NCBI GenBank assembly: GCA_025055765.1
Contig: JANWWS010000049.1
Coordinates: 1-64,000 of the forward strand
DNA length: 64,000 bases
Direction: 5' to 3'
DNA from: Leptospiraceae bacterium
Lineage (GTDB): Bacteria > Spirochaetota > Leptospiria > Turneriellales > Turneriellaceae
Position numbers and translations under genes: made by a program. Under the pieces are notes generated by a model that was given only the letters and a program-made list of their open reading frames with translations, was not told where the DNA came from and did no database searches. Within the stretch, counting starts at the first letter, position 1; every line of letters starts with the position of its first letter. Of this stretch, positions 16,074 through 25,141 are shown one piece after another.

Positions 16074-17647
16074 ACTCCTCCCAGACTTCCCGCAGGCCAC
16101 CGCTCTTTTGCCAATGCTATCGTTTTTCTCAGTGTCTCCTCTACCTTCTGATAGCCCAGGAGAGCTAAGTACTGGGGCAACTCCAAGCCCTCTTTTTTAC
16201 CCGTACAGGCAATCCTCAATGTCATGTAGAGGTTTTTTCCCTTATGCCCAGTGAGCCTGCCCGTCTCCGCTATTATGTTCTTTATGGCCTCTGCGGTAAA
16301 GTCCTCACCTCCTCTCTCTTTTATGAGACGGTGGAATGTTTCCGCTATTGACAAAAAATTTTGCGAAGAGATGATTTCCTCGGCAAAATCGTCAATTGTT
16401 TTTTCATCAAAATCTACAAAAAAGTCGGAAAGGTAGCGTAGGATCTGGCGATAGTAATCTAAATAAACCCGCAGCGCCAAAAGAATCTCTCGCAACCGCT
16501 CGTTCGCTATCTCCCCATGTGTTTTAGCGACAAAATCACTTTTCTGCACGAAGGGCATAACCTCCCTAAGATATTGTTCTTCGGGACAATGGCGTATGTG
16601 CAAATTAGATAGCCAGTTTAGTTTCGATTTGGGGAAAAGATAGTTTTCAAGCTCTTCCGTCTTTAGCGCACTAAGGTCTTGATCTGCGGCTTTTTCTAAA
16701 TCAAAGACATCAAACATGGCAGGACTTTTCGAGCATCTCTCAATATCAAAAATTCGGCAAAGCTCCTCCATGGTGCGGAACTCCTGCCCATCGGGAGGAG
16801 ACCAACCCAAAAGGGCCATGTAATTATTAAAGGCTCTTGCAGGATAGCCTAGGTCCCGAAAAGCGGTGATGGGGGTTGCTCCATGGCGTTTAGAAAGCTT
16901 TTTGTGATCGCTGCCCACAATTTCGCTCACATGAGCCCATTTAGGTTCCTGCCAGCCAAAAGCCTGGTAGAGGAGTATCTGGCGAGGGGTATTGGAGAGA
17001 TGTTGCACCCCTCGAATAACATGGCTAATTTCCATAAGGTGGTCATCCACAACTACGGCATAGTTATAAGAAGGGAAGCCATCCGACTTAATGATAATAA
17101 AATCGCCAATGAGGGAACTATCAAAATAGACCTGCCCCTGGACCAAATCATGTACCACAATTTTGCCGGGTGGGGTACGGAAGCGAATGGTGTACGAAAA
17201 CCCTGCCTCGATTTTTTTCTTTACCTCTTGGGAACTAAGATGGCGACATTTGCCATCATATATGGCGGGCAGGCCCATGGCCTCCCGCTGTGCCTTTTTA
17301 ATCTCTAATTCTTCTGAGGTGCAAAAACAAGGATAAGCCTTCCCTTCTTGAATGAGTCGCTCTGCATGCTCTCGGTATATGGGAAGCCTTTGTGATTGCC
17401 TATAGGGGCCATGGGGACCGCCCACTTCAGGTCCCTCATCCCAATTTAGACCAAGCCAACGTAGGGATTCTAAGACCTGAGCGTAACTCTCTTCCGTTGA
17501 ACGCTCTTGGTCGGTATCCTCAATGCGCAAGATAAATTTTCCCCCACGGGCACGGGCATAAAGGTAATTAAAAAGAGCCGTCCTGGCACCACCCACATGT
17601 AGGTAACCCGTGGGTGAAGGAGCAAAACGGGTTCGCACCTTATCCAT
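16070..17647 (-). CDS. gltX: Glutamyl-tRNA synthetase
   Basis: 525 residues, class I aminoacyl-tRNA synthetase that charges tRNA-Glu. The HIGH-type motif is APSPTGYLHVGGARTALFNY at the N-terminus and the KMSKS-type motif is DHKKLSKRHGATPI near residue 245. The C-terminal anticodon-binding helical domain is complete. Whether it is discriminating or also charges tRNA-Gln cannot be decided by eye. It lies 11 bases after the rpe gene (minus strand order) and shares a 4-base overlap with the ATPase gene. Confidence 0.97.
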   Translation of the reverse strand: MDKVRTRFAPSPTGYLHVGGARTALFNYLYARARGGKFILRIEDTDQERSTEESYAQVLESLRWLGLNWDEGPEVGGPHGPYRQSQRLPIYREHAERLIQEGKAYPCFCTSEELEIKKAQREAMGLPAIYDGKCRHLSSQEVKKKIEAGFSYTIRFRTPPGKIVVHDLVQGQVYFDSSLIGDFIIIKSDGFPSYNYAVVVDDHLMEISHVIRGVQHLSNTPRQILLYQAFGWQEPKWAHVSEIVGSDHKKLSKRHGATPITAFRDLGYPARAFNNYMALLGWSPPDGQEFRTMEELCRIFDIERCSKSPAMFDVFDLEKAADQDLSALKTEELENYLFPKSKLNWLSNLHIRHCPEEQYLREVMPFVQKSDFVAKTHGEIANERLREILLALRVYLDYYRQILRYLSDFFVDFDEKTIDDFAEEIISSQNFLSIAETFHRLIKERGGEDFTAEAIKNIIAETGRLTGHKGKNLYMTLRIACTGKKEGLELPQYLALLGYQKVEETLRKTIALAKERWPAGSLGGV

Positions 17648-17658
17648 GGTACCCCTCC

Positions 17659-18333
17659 TTAGGACAGAGTTAACTTAGCATTTTCCTTGAGGATCTCCAC
17701 TTGTAGGTTAGGATCACCACCCTGAAAAACAAAGGCTCCTGCCACTACGATGTCAACTCCCGCCTCTGCAAGACGACCAATATTCTTATCACTAACCCCA
17801 CCGTCCACCTGCAATAGGCAGCGCTGGTCGCTAAATTCTGCCATTCTCTGACGGATGTCACCAAATTGCTTTAATCTTGCCCAAGAATTTGACAAAAGAC
17901 TCTGGCCATAATAGCCTGGCTCGACCGTCATAATCAAAAATAAATCAAAGTAGGGGTATAAATCCTCTACCACCTGAATAGGGGTAGATGGTTTCAAGGC
18001 AAGCCCTGCCTTGACCCCCGCATGCCTAATTTTTTCCGCCAAGCGAATAGGTGCTCCCGAAGCCTCATAATGAAAAGTTAATATTTCAGGCTCCAAAGGT
18101 AAGTACTTTGGCACCTCCTTTTCCGGAGATTCCACCATGAGATGCACATCGAGAGGTATCTCTGTCTCACTACGTACGGCTTCTGCTAGCTGCTCCCCAA
18201 AAGTAAGAGGGGGTACAAAATGAGCATCCATGATATCTAAATGAATATAATCCACTGGGGGTGACTTGAGCTTCTCCAAGACCTCCCCTAGCCGTGTGAG
18301 CCGTGTGGCCAAGATAGAGGGCGACACCTTCAT
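17659..18333 (-). CDS. rpe: Ribulose-phosphate 3-epimerase
   Basis: 224 residues, TIM-barrel enzyme converting ribulose 5-phosphate and xylulose 5-phosphate. Visible are KVSPSILATRL at the start, the metal-binding signatures YIHLDIMDAHFVPPLTFG near 29-47 and LDVHLMVESPEK near 68, the loop MTVEPGYYGQSLL near 139, and LQVDGGVSDKNI near 176 with the catalytic Asp. The start follows the PASTA-protein stop directly, indicating one operon. Confidence 0.96.
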   Translation of the reverse strand: MKVSPSILATRLTRLGEVLEKLKSPPVDYIHLDIMDAHFVPPLTFGEQLAEAVRSETEIPLDVHLMVESPEKEVPKYLPLEPEILTFHYEASGAPIRLAEKIRHAGVKAGLALKPSTPIQVVEDLYPYFDLFLIMTVEPGYYGQSLLSNSWARLKQFGDIRQRMAEFSDQRCLLQVDGGVSDKNIGRLAEAGVDIVVAGAFVFQGGDPNLQVEILKENAKLTLS

Positions 18334-19383
18334 TTAAATTTCCCCTGCTTTCAATTCGTAGATTTTTTCTGCTTTAGTTGACCCCTCTTGCCCCTCTTTT
18401 TCGCTATCAGGAGACATAAAATAGCCTGGGTAAAGCTCAATTTTTTCCTCAAGTCTTACAAAAACAGGGACTTCTACCTTTTTACCCCAAAGGTAGAGAT
18501 AGCTCACCATAGCTGATTTTTGGGGGGTATAAATTTTCAAAGTAAAATCTCCTTCTTTCACATTTTTTGCTTTGATCCAATAGTAGGAGAAGGGCATGGG
18601 TCTATGCTTCTCTAGGAGAAAAAATCCTTTTTTCTGGGGTGGGCTGTATTTTTTAAGCTTACCTACAAGGTGGTCTTTTTCCTGTCTTAGGCTTACAAGG
18701 GCTTCTTCGTCCCAAAATAAGGTGCTTTCTATCTCTAAAGCCAATGGTATTTTTAGTTCATAAGCAAAGCGGCCTGCTAAGTTAAGCGGCAAAGCCTCTG
18801 TGGGGAGAGTGAGAGAAGATTTTTGGGACATCCCATCAGAAACTAAGAGATGCACAGGTGTGTTGGGAATCACCCGACTGCCTGGGGGGGGAAACTGCTC
18901 CAAAACCTCACCCTGGGGCTCCTGGCTCGGCACCCGAACCACAATGCCCAAGGGCAACTTTTGCGGCCGCCCATGAGCTGGCAGATTCGATAACATACTT
19001 TCCACCAGCTCAAAGGATTGACCCACGAGCTGGGGAACCTCCACTACAGTTTCACTGAAATTGACTATAAGGCTTAATTTGGTACCTTCCTTTACTACTT
19101 GCCCTGGCCCCAAACTTTGCGCTAAAATATAGCCATAAGGAAATTGGATAGAATGGTAAGGCTCCACATGTAGCTTAAGGCCTAAATTTTGAATTCGGTT
19201 AAATTCCTCAAGAAACATGTGGCCTATAAGATCCGGCACAACCACTTCTCGTTTAACACTCACCCGAAAGGTTATGATGATAAAGCCCGCAATAAAAAAA
19301 AGAGAAAGCCCCAAAAAATAAAACAAAGCTATTTTGCCTAGGCTTGTTAAATAGCGAAGGCGCTCTTCCTTTTCTTTTGACAT
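18334..19383 (-). CDS. Membrane-anchored PASTA-domain protein
   Basis: 349 residues from ATG 19383 (a GTG directly before it is possible). A cytoplasmic N-terminus is followed by one TM helix (IALFYFLGLSLFFIAGFIII, about 18-37) and an extracytoplasmic part with at least two PASTA repeats: VVVPDLIGHMFLEEFNRIQN near 50 and VEVPQLVGQSFELVESMLS near 115, then a third degenerate unit (GSRVIPNTPVHLLVSDG). PASTA domains bind muropeptides or peptidoglycan, but no kinase domain is attached. The C-terminal 150 residues form an unrecognised mostly beta region. It is the first gene of the rpe-gltX operon. A 6-bp stem hairpin (19387-19404) abuts the start codon. Confidence 0.88.
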   Translation of the reverse strand: MSKEKEERLRYLTSLGKIALFYFLGLSLFFIAGFIIITFRVSVKREVVVPDLIGHMFLEEFNRIQNLGLKLHVEPYHSIQFPYGYILAQSLGPGQVVKEGTKLSLIVNFSETVVEVPQLVGQSFELVESMLSNLPAHGRPQKLPLGIVVRVPSQEPQGEVLEQFPPPGSRVIPNTPVHLLVSDGMSQKSSLTLPTEALPLNLAGRFAYELKIPLALEIESTLFWDEEALVSLRQEKDHLVGKLKKYSPPQKKGFFLLEKHRPMPFSYYWIKAKNVKEGDFTLKIYTPQKSAMVSYLYLWGKKVEVPVFVRLEEKIELYPGYFMSPDSEKEGQEGSTKAEKIYELKAGEI

Positions 19384-19386
19384 CAC

Positions 19387-19404
19387 GCCAAGGGTACGCT
19401 TGGC
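19387..19404 (-). promoter_or_regulatory. Small hairpin abutting the PASTA gene start codon
   Basis: GCCAAG (19387-19392) and CTTGGC (19399-19404) pair as a perfect 6-bp stem around a 6-base loop, directly upstream of the start codon at 19383 on the minus strand, where a ribosome-binding site would lie. No Shine-Dalgarno is otherwise seen. It could limit translation initiation; this is inference from position only. Confidence 0.3.
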
Positions 19405-20074
19405 TTTGATGCGTAAAGTTTAATTGTAAACGGCGAATAGGTAATGCAAACCACCATGTGTAGAGGAATTTTGCAAAAAGGCTTTTCTCAACCATTCTGG
19501 GTTCACAAACCAAGACATTCATTTCCCCCAAAAGCATGATCCCACAAGAGGACGCGCACACAGCCTGCGAAAGGATCCCCACCTGCATTTATGCCATCGA
19601 CCATGGCGACAAGGCGAAACGAGGGGACGATTATCGTCTGTTGTGGAATTCCAGAGCTCTTTGAAACCCATAAGCAAAATGCGCCAAATCAAAAAATACA
19701 AAATCTATGTATTTTTTGCTATACAAATAACCATTCATGGCAAAAATCAATAGCCAGTTACTTTTTCGCAATTGCAAGACGGGAAAATTAGTATATGTAT
19801 TGCCTTTCCTCATATTAGGATCTTTACTTTTTAAGTGATTTTCCGAAGCCTACTTATCACAGCGGGGGTAAGGTTCGATTATCTACCCCAAAAGCGAAAG
19901 AGGCACAAAAGGAAACAGCCAGGGCTCAGGCAAGACCATAGGGCCATGTCTTAACATAACAAGAGCGGGCGCTCTAGCGCACCTTGCCTGTTATGGAATT
20001 CCAAAACAGGGCACAACAAACCGGATGCAACCTGTCCTTAACTGGGGTGTAAGTTCCTCCCCCCATGGCTAAGC
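19405..20074. other. 670-bp intergenic region with dyad repeats, no confident gene
   Basis: No long ORF lies here. A 42-codon plus-strand frame (19536-19664), with the frame open about 16 codons upstream, reads coding-like (MIPQEDAHTACERIPTCIYA) and may be a gene remnant, but has no ribosome-binding site. The motif CTGTTRTGGAATTCCA occurs twice (19638-19653 and 19988-20003); the second copy sits inside a 24-bp near-perfect palindrome. Between 19927 and 19995 several inverted repeats overlap. The promoter of the PASTA operon should lie in the left part; I could not identify it. Confidence 0.5.
19987..20010. repeat. 24-bp near-perfect palindrome
   Basis: CCTGTT, one base, the 10-bp palindrome TGGAATTCCA, one base, and AACAGG form a dyad with only one mismatched pair. 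The core with its left flank recurs at 19638-19653 with one difference. It could be a protein-binding site or a repeat remnant. Confidence 0.55.
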
Positions 20075-22678
20075 TTATGGTGTAACACTTCTCCCTTGCT
20101 TTGCCAAATGGCCTGATGCCCATCTCAGTCTAAGAGCCCCCAAAAGCAGCAAGACCATGCCTGCATAGGCCAGCCATTGAGGGATAGCTGGTGGTATGTT
20201 GAGATGGCTGACAATTCCATGAATGAGGGTCAAGAAGTACGGCAATACCACCAATTCTTTGTTTATTTGGGTTATCACTTCTTCAAAGCCAAAACCCCAA
20301 AAAATGGCAGCAACAGTTAGGAGCGCCAAGCCTGTTGTAAGCAAAAGTACCCCGCCTAGACCACGTACCTTATCCTGCAACCTTAGGTGAAGGTATAGCG
20401 GGCTACCAAAGATAGCAATGAAAAAGCTAAACGCATAAATGAAGCGCATAGTAGGATCTGTCCAAAATTTAAACCAAAAATATTGAGGACCTCGGTATGA
20501 TAAGAAAAGAGCGACCAAAGTTGCCAAAAAGAGTCCTGGCTGTAGAATTACAAGTACGGAAAGAGCGTACCGCCTCAAAAACATATACATGATAATGAGG
20601 TAGCCTGCACTTAGAGCTGCAACAAGGCCCACCACCGCAGGACCACGCCAAAATGTACCTATGAGCGCCACGAAGAGAGCATAAATCCAGAATCCGAAAA
20701 GGAGAAAAATCGCCTTGGGATTATTCATAAAGGTAGTAGCTGATTTTTCTTTAACAAACGCCAGAATGAGTAAGAGCAGCGAAAGCAGGGGAAAAATAAC
20801 CCAGAACCCTACCTGGCGAAGAGCCTTGGCTTTTTGGACTGTATCGATGAGCCAGCCTGGTTCTTCAAAGTTGTAAGAGGGGAAATAAATATTCTTAAAA
20901 TATTTTTGTCTATGCTCGTTAACTTTCGCCTCAAACTCAACCAGATTATTTTGCCAAGAATATCTGTCATCCCCTGTGTCAAGCCAATGGTAATATGATA
21001 GAAAAAACTTGCGGTAAGCTGACAGTGTTTCTCCTAAATTTTCCATATAGGCGAAACTTTGCACCGCAAGATCTTTTGTCTTCTCTGGCAGGATAGTCTT
21101 ATCCTTTACGGCTTCAAAGCGGCGGCGGAAAGTTGCTGCCTTTTGCACATTTTCTTTTTCTTTTTGCAAAAATACCTCTAAATCTTCTTTTGCTAAGAGG
21201 TAAAGGTTACTCAAAATACTGCTGCTGCCCGCCACCACATTCCAGTAGCAAAAGGCAACTGGCGGTACTTCCTGACCTAGGGCATAGGCCTGTTTTTGTG
21301 AAAAAGGTAAAAAGGAAAGGAGAGCAGCCGTTAGCTCATGAGATTCTATTAGGATATCATAGATTTCTTTTACCACCTGCGGATTTCGCCCAAAAGTAAA
21401 ACCAATCCACTCACGGGTTATCTTCTCCATGTCTGCATTAGGATTTTGCACTATTTTTGCTGTCGCATAAAGATTGGCATCCATCCACTGCCACAATCCT
21501 TCTTTTAAGTAAAACATATAGGGACCTTGAAAGAGAGGGCCACCAGAATGACTCCAAATCCATGCTCCCATTATGTTCTGGTTTTTCTCTAAGAAAAGTC
21601 GGTAGGCATGTTGGTAATGGGGAGCTACATAATTGGGGAAAATGGTAAATGCTTCAAATTCTCTTCTTGTCTGGAATTCCACAATACGCTTTTCTTTTCC
21701 CACAAATAAGGTCGGATTTAAAGGTAGATTCGTCCAGAAATCGCCCCGATTGTATTTTGTACTTACAATTAAATTCTTGCTCTCAATACCCTCAAGCACC
21801 TCAAGATATGCCTGCGGGACGGTGTGCATTTTGCCCACCTCTCCAATACCAACTGCCCAAGAGCGAAAGATAATCTTACGGTTATGCTTCTCTGCTATTT
21901 GAAGGAAAATAGAAAGCATTTTCTTAACAGAAGGCTTTGTTTTAACCAAAAGCTCACTCCAATAGTCCCAACCTTGTTGGCTATAGATACGCCCTGCCTC
22001 ACCGATGCGTATCATGAGGCCATAAAGTTTTGGAAAATGAGTGAAGAGTTCGTTGAGCCCCGCTCCATAGATTTTCCAAAACTCCGGGTTTTCTACATCA
22101 AGCCCAATCCCTTTCTCTTTCAGATAATCTACCAAGGGTTGTGAAAGAACCACCATGTCTGTGGTAAAGATCACCTTTATGCCATAGCTCTCTGCGATAG
22201 AAATGACTTCAGAGAAAAGCTGGCGAAAGATCCTGTGTCTTTCGAGATACTGCGGTTGCTTTTCGTAGACACCATACTCGGCAAAATCCACCAACTCAAT
22301 GTAGCCAGGCATCTCCACTGCATTAAAACCATATTTGCGCAACTGGTTTAGATGGCGGCGTAGGTCATCCTTAAAGCGTTCCCACTCTTCGAGATTGTAA
22401 TAGGGGGGATCTTTGCGAAAAAGCCGAGCAAAACGAAAGCCATGGTGGGAATAATCTGAAAACCATAGAGAAGGATCCTGGACAAATCCCGCAATACCCG
22501 TATCACCCATGATAAGGGGTTTTTCATACCGACTCAAATCGACCGGCTTGCTTTTTTCTTGTGCTGCCGGTTGAGCCGAGCTAATCTTTACTTTTAAGAA
22601 GCTATTAAAGGCCACACCAAAGAGGATTGCGACAACAAAGAGAGCCAAGATAAGAAGAATGTTTATTGCTTTTGCCAT
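20075..22678 (-). CDS. Glycoside hydrolase-like (GH67/GH20-type barrel) protein with C-terminal membrane domain
   Basis: 867 residues. One N-terminal TM helix (about 6-27) anchors a large extracytoplasmic domain (about 45-640), followed by about eight TM helices (645-860). The soluble part looks like a TIM-barrel sugar hydrolase: HLNQLRKYGFNAVEMPGYIE, YGIKVIFTTDMVV, LYGLMIRIGEAGRIY (a Glu at a barrel strand end), KIIFRSWAVG, FEAFTIFPNYVAPHYQHAY and MGAWIWSHSGGPLF. This most resembles alpha-glucuronidase (GH67) and related families, from memory. Substrate and catalytic residues are not established. A fusion of such a domain with a polytopic membrane region is unusual. The neighbouring upstream gene encodes an FG-GAP lipoprotein. 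Confidence 0.75.
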   Translation of the reverse strand: MAKAINILLILALFVVAILFGVAFNSFLKVKISSAQPAAQEKSKPVDLSRYEKPLIMGDTGIAGFVQDPSLWFSDYSHHGFRFARLFRKDPPYYNLEEWERFKDDLRRHLNQLRKYGFNAVEMPGYIELVDFAEYGVYEKQPQYLERHRIFRQLFSEVISIAESYGIKVIFTTDMVVLSQPLVDYLKEKGIGLDVENPEFWKIYGAGLNELFTHFPKLYGLMIRIGEAGRIYSQQGWDYWSELLVKTKPSVKKMLSIFLQIAEKHNRKIIFRSWAVGIGEVGKMHTVPQAYLEVLEGIESKNLIVSTKYNRGDFWTNLPLNPTLFVGKEKRIVEFQTRREFEAFTIFPNYVAPHYQHAYRLFLEKNQNIMGAWIWSHSGGPLFQGPYMFYLKEGLWQWMDANLYATAKIVQNPNADMEKITREWIGFTFGRNPQVVKEIYDILIESHELTAALLSFLPFSQKQAYALGQEVPPVAFCYWNVVAGSSSILSNLYLLAKEDLEVFLQKEKENVQKAATFRRRFEAVKDKTILPEKTKDLAVQSFAYMENLGETLSAYRKFFLSYYHWLDTGDDRYSWQNNLVEFEAKVNEHRQKYFKNIYFPSYNFEEPGWLIDTVQKAKALRQVGFWVIFPLLSLLLLILAFVKEKSATTFMNNPKAIFLLFGFWIYALFVALIGTFWRGPAVVGLVAALSAGYLIIMYMFLRRYALSVLVILQPGLFLATLVALFLSYRGPQYFWFKFWTDPTMRFIYAFSFFIAIFGSPLYLHLRLQDKVRGLGGVLLLTTGLALLTVAAIFWGFGFEEVITQINKELVVLPYFLTLIHGIVSHLNIPPAIPQWLAYAGMVLLLLGALRLRWASGHLAKQGRSVTP

Positions 22679-22755
22679 AGAACTAACCTATCATTTTGAT
22701 TGTCATGATCCTTTTTTTACACTTGCTTTGGGTACCTCGCGGGTTTTTAGCTCTT

Positions 22756-24591
22756 TTATCGTACTCGAAAAACATAAATTGCCCCTGTGGGGATTGACCC
22801 ATGATCTGGATCAGGTTTTCCATTTTGATTCACAATATCATTGTCATCAGAGGCCTCCCCTGGTGCTCCGGCAAACAAAAATGACCCAGATAGGGCAAGA
22901 GAAAGACCCATTTGATCATACCTCTCCGCATTCGAAGCTTTGAGATACGCATCCTGGCGCCAATTGCCCAGATTGTCTTTTTTAAAGATGTAAACCGCAC
23001 CCGAATTTTCTGCATGTGTATCGTTCGATGCGTCGCCATCGTCCATATCTATGCCCCGAAAGTCGGCCTTTTCCCCTGGGGCTCCCACGGCAATCAGGGA
23101 CCCCGATACAGCAACACTCTGACCAAAGCGCGAATTTTGCTGTACATTGGATGGTTTTAAGTAGGCATCTTGATACCAGCACCATGATTCTCCCGCTGGT
23201 ATCGTGCAATGTTGCCCACTACGATCACGCTGGTAGATATACACAGCCCCAGATCCAGGAGCACTATCTGGGGAAGTCGCAGCCTCGCCATTGTCATTAT
23301 CTAATACACTATCCATCGGTTCCCCATAGGCTCCCACTGCCACCGTACTGCCGGATATGCCCACTGCCGAACCAAAATAGATATTCTCCCTACCATTTGA
23401 GGGCTTTAGGTAGGCATCTTGATACCAGCACCATGATTCTCCCGCTGGTATCGTGCAATGTTGCCCACTACGATCACGCTGGTAGATATACACAGCCCCA
23501 GATTCACTAGCCGAAGTATCAGAATCAGCTTGGCCATTATTGTTCCAAATACTGGTCTCACGAGAATCTTCACCGGGAGCTCCCACTACCACCGTACTGC
23601 CGGATATGCCCACTGCCCAACCAAAATAGATATTCGCTCTGCCATTTGAGGGCTTTAGGTAGGCATCTTGATACCAGCACCATGATTCTCCCGCTGGTAT
23701 CGTGCAATGTTGCCCACTACGATCACGCTGGTAGATATACACAGCCCCAGAACCACTAGCCGATGTATCAAAATCAGCTTGGCCATTGTTATTCGTGATT
23801 TGCGTTTCATTGCTCGCTTCCCCAGCTGCCCCAACCACTACTGTGTCACCAAAAATGGCAAGCGATGACCCAAAAATTTGGTCTCCCTCTGCATTGGAGG
23901 GCTTTAGGTAGGCATCTTGATACCAACAAGAATCTTCCCCAGGGGGGATAGTACAATGCGACCCCGTTTTGTCTCGTTGGAAAATATAGACAGCCCCTAC
24001 CGCAGCCCCATCATTTGTGGGGCTGACATGCCCATTGTTATTCACAATCGTACGCGATAGCGAACCATCGCTAAGCGCAGAGACCACCACGGTGTCTTGC
24101 CAAGAAGCCACAACATTAGCATACTTGTCGTCTTGCTCAACGTCCGGCGTTTTTAGATAAGCATCTTGAAACCAATCTAAATCGCTATCACACCTCACAA
24201 GGATATCGCTGACATGGCTACCCTGAATTTGCCCTTCACCATTTTCTACAACACATATTTGATTTTGAGGATTTTGCGCTATGCTTACGACGTAATTTTC
24301 TCCATCAGCTAGCTGCCCAGAAAACTGGAATGGGCCATTTGATCCACGAGAGAGAAGCTCTTCCCCGTTTTTTTGCAAGATAATCACGCCGTTAAGACCT
24401 GATATAATACCCCCTATAGTATATAGGTTCGGGGGGTTGTTTGCCTCTCTTGAGTGGTCAAGGGATACCACTGCTTCGCTTGGTTTCTCAGAATTTTCCT
24501 CTTGATCTGCCTGAGCCAAATAACTTTTACAAAAAGAAAGGGAAAAAAGTACAGTGAAAACCAGAGGTCGAGAAATCATCACTTTCCCCAT
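22756..24591 (-). CDS. FG-GAP (beta-propeller) repeat lipoprotein with near-identical units
   Basis: 611 residues from ATG 24591, preceded by GAGGAGG. The leader has a lipobox-like LFSLSFCKS with Phe before Cys near residue 19. From about residue 140 the protein consists of FG-GAP-type repeats of about 83 residues, each with YQDAYLKPSN, then FGSAVGISGSTVAVGA-type strands, a polar Asn/Asp-rich loop, and SGAVYIYQRDRSGQHCTIPAG. This matches integrin-alpha-like beta-propeller blades. Three central units are almost identical at DNA level (see repeat). The protein is probably on the cell surface and may bind ligands or matrix. The Asp/Asn-rich loops may bind calcium; this is inferred from the family. 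Confidence 0.88.
   Translation of the reverse strand: MGKVMISRPLVFTVLFSLSFCKSYLAQADQEENSEKPSEAVVSLDHSREANNPPNLYTIGGIISGLNGVIILQKNGEELLSRGSNGPFQFSGQLADGENYVVSIAQNPQNQICVVENGEGQIQGSHVSDILVRCDSDLDWFQDAYLKTPDVEQDDKYANVVASWQDTVVVSALSDGSLSRTIVNNNGHVSPTNDGAAVGAVYIFQRDKTGSHCTIPPGEDSCWYQDAYLKPSNAEGDQIFGSSLAIFGDTVVVGAAGEASNETQITNNNGQADFDTSASGSGAVYIYQRDRSGQHCTIPAGESWCWYQDAYLKPSNGRANIYFGWAVGISGSTVVVGAPGEDSRETSIWNNNGQADSDTSASESGAVYIYQRDRSGQHCTIPAGESWCWYQDAYLKPSNGRENIYFGSAVGISGSTVAVGAYGEPMDSVLDNDNGEAATSPDSAPGSGAVYIYQRDRSGQHCTIPAGESWCWYQDAYLKPSNVQQNSRFGQSVAVSGSLIAVGAPGEKADFRGIDMDDGDASNDTHAENSGAVYIFKKDNLGNWRQDAYLKASNAERYDQMGLSLALSGSFLFAGAPGEASDDNDIVNQNGKPDPDHGSIPTGAIYVFRVR
23152..24000 (-). repeat. 249-bp in-frame tandem repeats in the FG-GAP gene
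   Basis: A highly conserved stretch of about 100 bases begins at 23152, 23401, 23650 and, more diverged, 23899, a strict period of 249 bases (83 codons). The stretches at 23401 and 23650 look identical by eye over about 100 bases. Unequal exchange or slippage could change copy number without breaking the frame. Confidence 0.9.
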
Positions 24592-24781
24592 GAAACCTCC
24601 TCGATGCATTCCCTCCCATGGCTACTCAGACTATATGCCTTGGTCCCATCATCTCGTGAGAGACGAATGTTGAGTCTCTTTTTTTACAAATTTTTTTCCT
24701 AAAGTGCCAAAATTTTCATCTCACTCAAAGAAAAAACCCAAAAAATACTTTTCAGCCAAAGCCGTGCTAGAAAAAAAAGAT

Positions 24782-25141
24782 ATGTCGAAAATAGGTCGCT
24801 TTGTCTATGCTATACCCTTCGTAATCTTTGGCTCTTTTCATTTTTTAGCAGGGCCTCAAATGACCGAGCTTGTTCCCTCTTGGCTCCCAGCCCCTCTTTT
24901 CTGGGTATATTTTACGGGTTTGGCCCTTATAGCAGGTGCTCTCGGCATCATGCTAAACCGTTTGGGCTATTTTGCTGCTCTTGGACTTGCTCTCCTTCTC
25001 TTTACTTTTGCTCTTACTGTACACCTACCGCGACTTTTCCATAAAGACACAGCCCAACTAAGTATAATCGGCTTTCTCAAAGACATAGCACTTGCAGGCG
25101 CAGCTTTACATATCTCGACGTCACTTCGGAAAAGATGGTGA
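24782..25141 (+). CDS. DoxX-like small membrane protein
   Basis: 119 residues from ATG 24782 (MSKIGRFVYAIPFVIFG); the frame is open back to an ATG at 24704, which would add a Lys-rich 26-residue N-terminus. Four hydrophobic segments are visible: FVYAIPFVIFGSFHFLAGP, LFWVYFTGLALIAGALGIML, YFAALGLALLLFTFALTV, and IGFLKDIALAGAALHI. The pattern, including the early HF and the LxKDIALAGAAL motif, matches DoxX/DoxD-like proteins linked to oxidoreductases in some bacteria. The function here is unknown. The 3' end overlaps the convergent NRDE gene by 21 bases. Confidence 0.75.
   Translation: MSKIGRFVYAIPFVIFGSFHFLAGPQMTELVPSWLPAPLFWVYFTGLALIAGALGIMLNRLGYFAALGLALLLFTFALTVHLPRLFHKDTAQLSIIGFLKDIALAGAALHISTSLRKRW

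Noticed and set aside
19864-19886. tRNA-like GGTTCGATTATC in the 19.4-20.1 kb gap
   Set aside because: The bases do not form a T-arm with a matching 5-bp stem, and no acceptor stem or anticodon arm could be placed.
19907-19930. SRP-RNA-like GGAAACAGCCAGG
   Set aside because: The conserved GGAAGCAGCCA core and the paired helix of 4.5S RNA are absent.
23152-24000. Regularly spaced repeats suggesting a CRISPR array
   Set aside because: The repeats are 249 bases apart, lie in frame within a coding sequence and encode beta-propeller blades.
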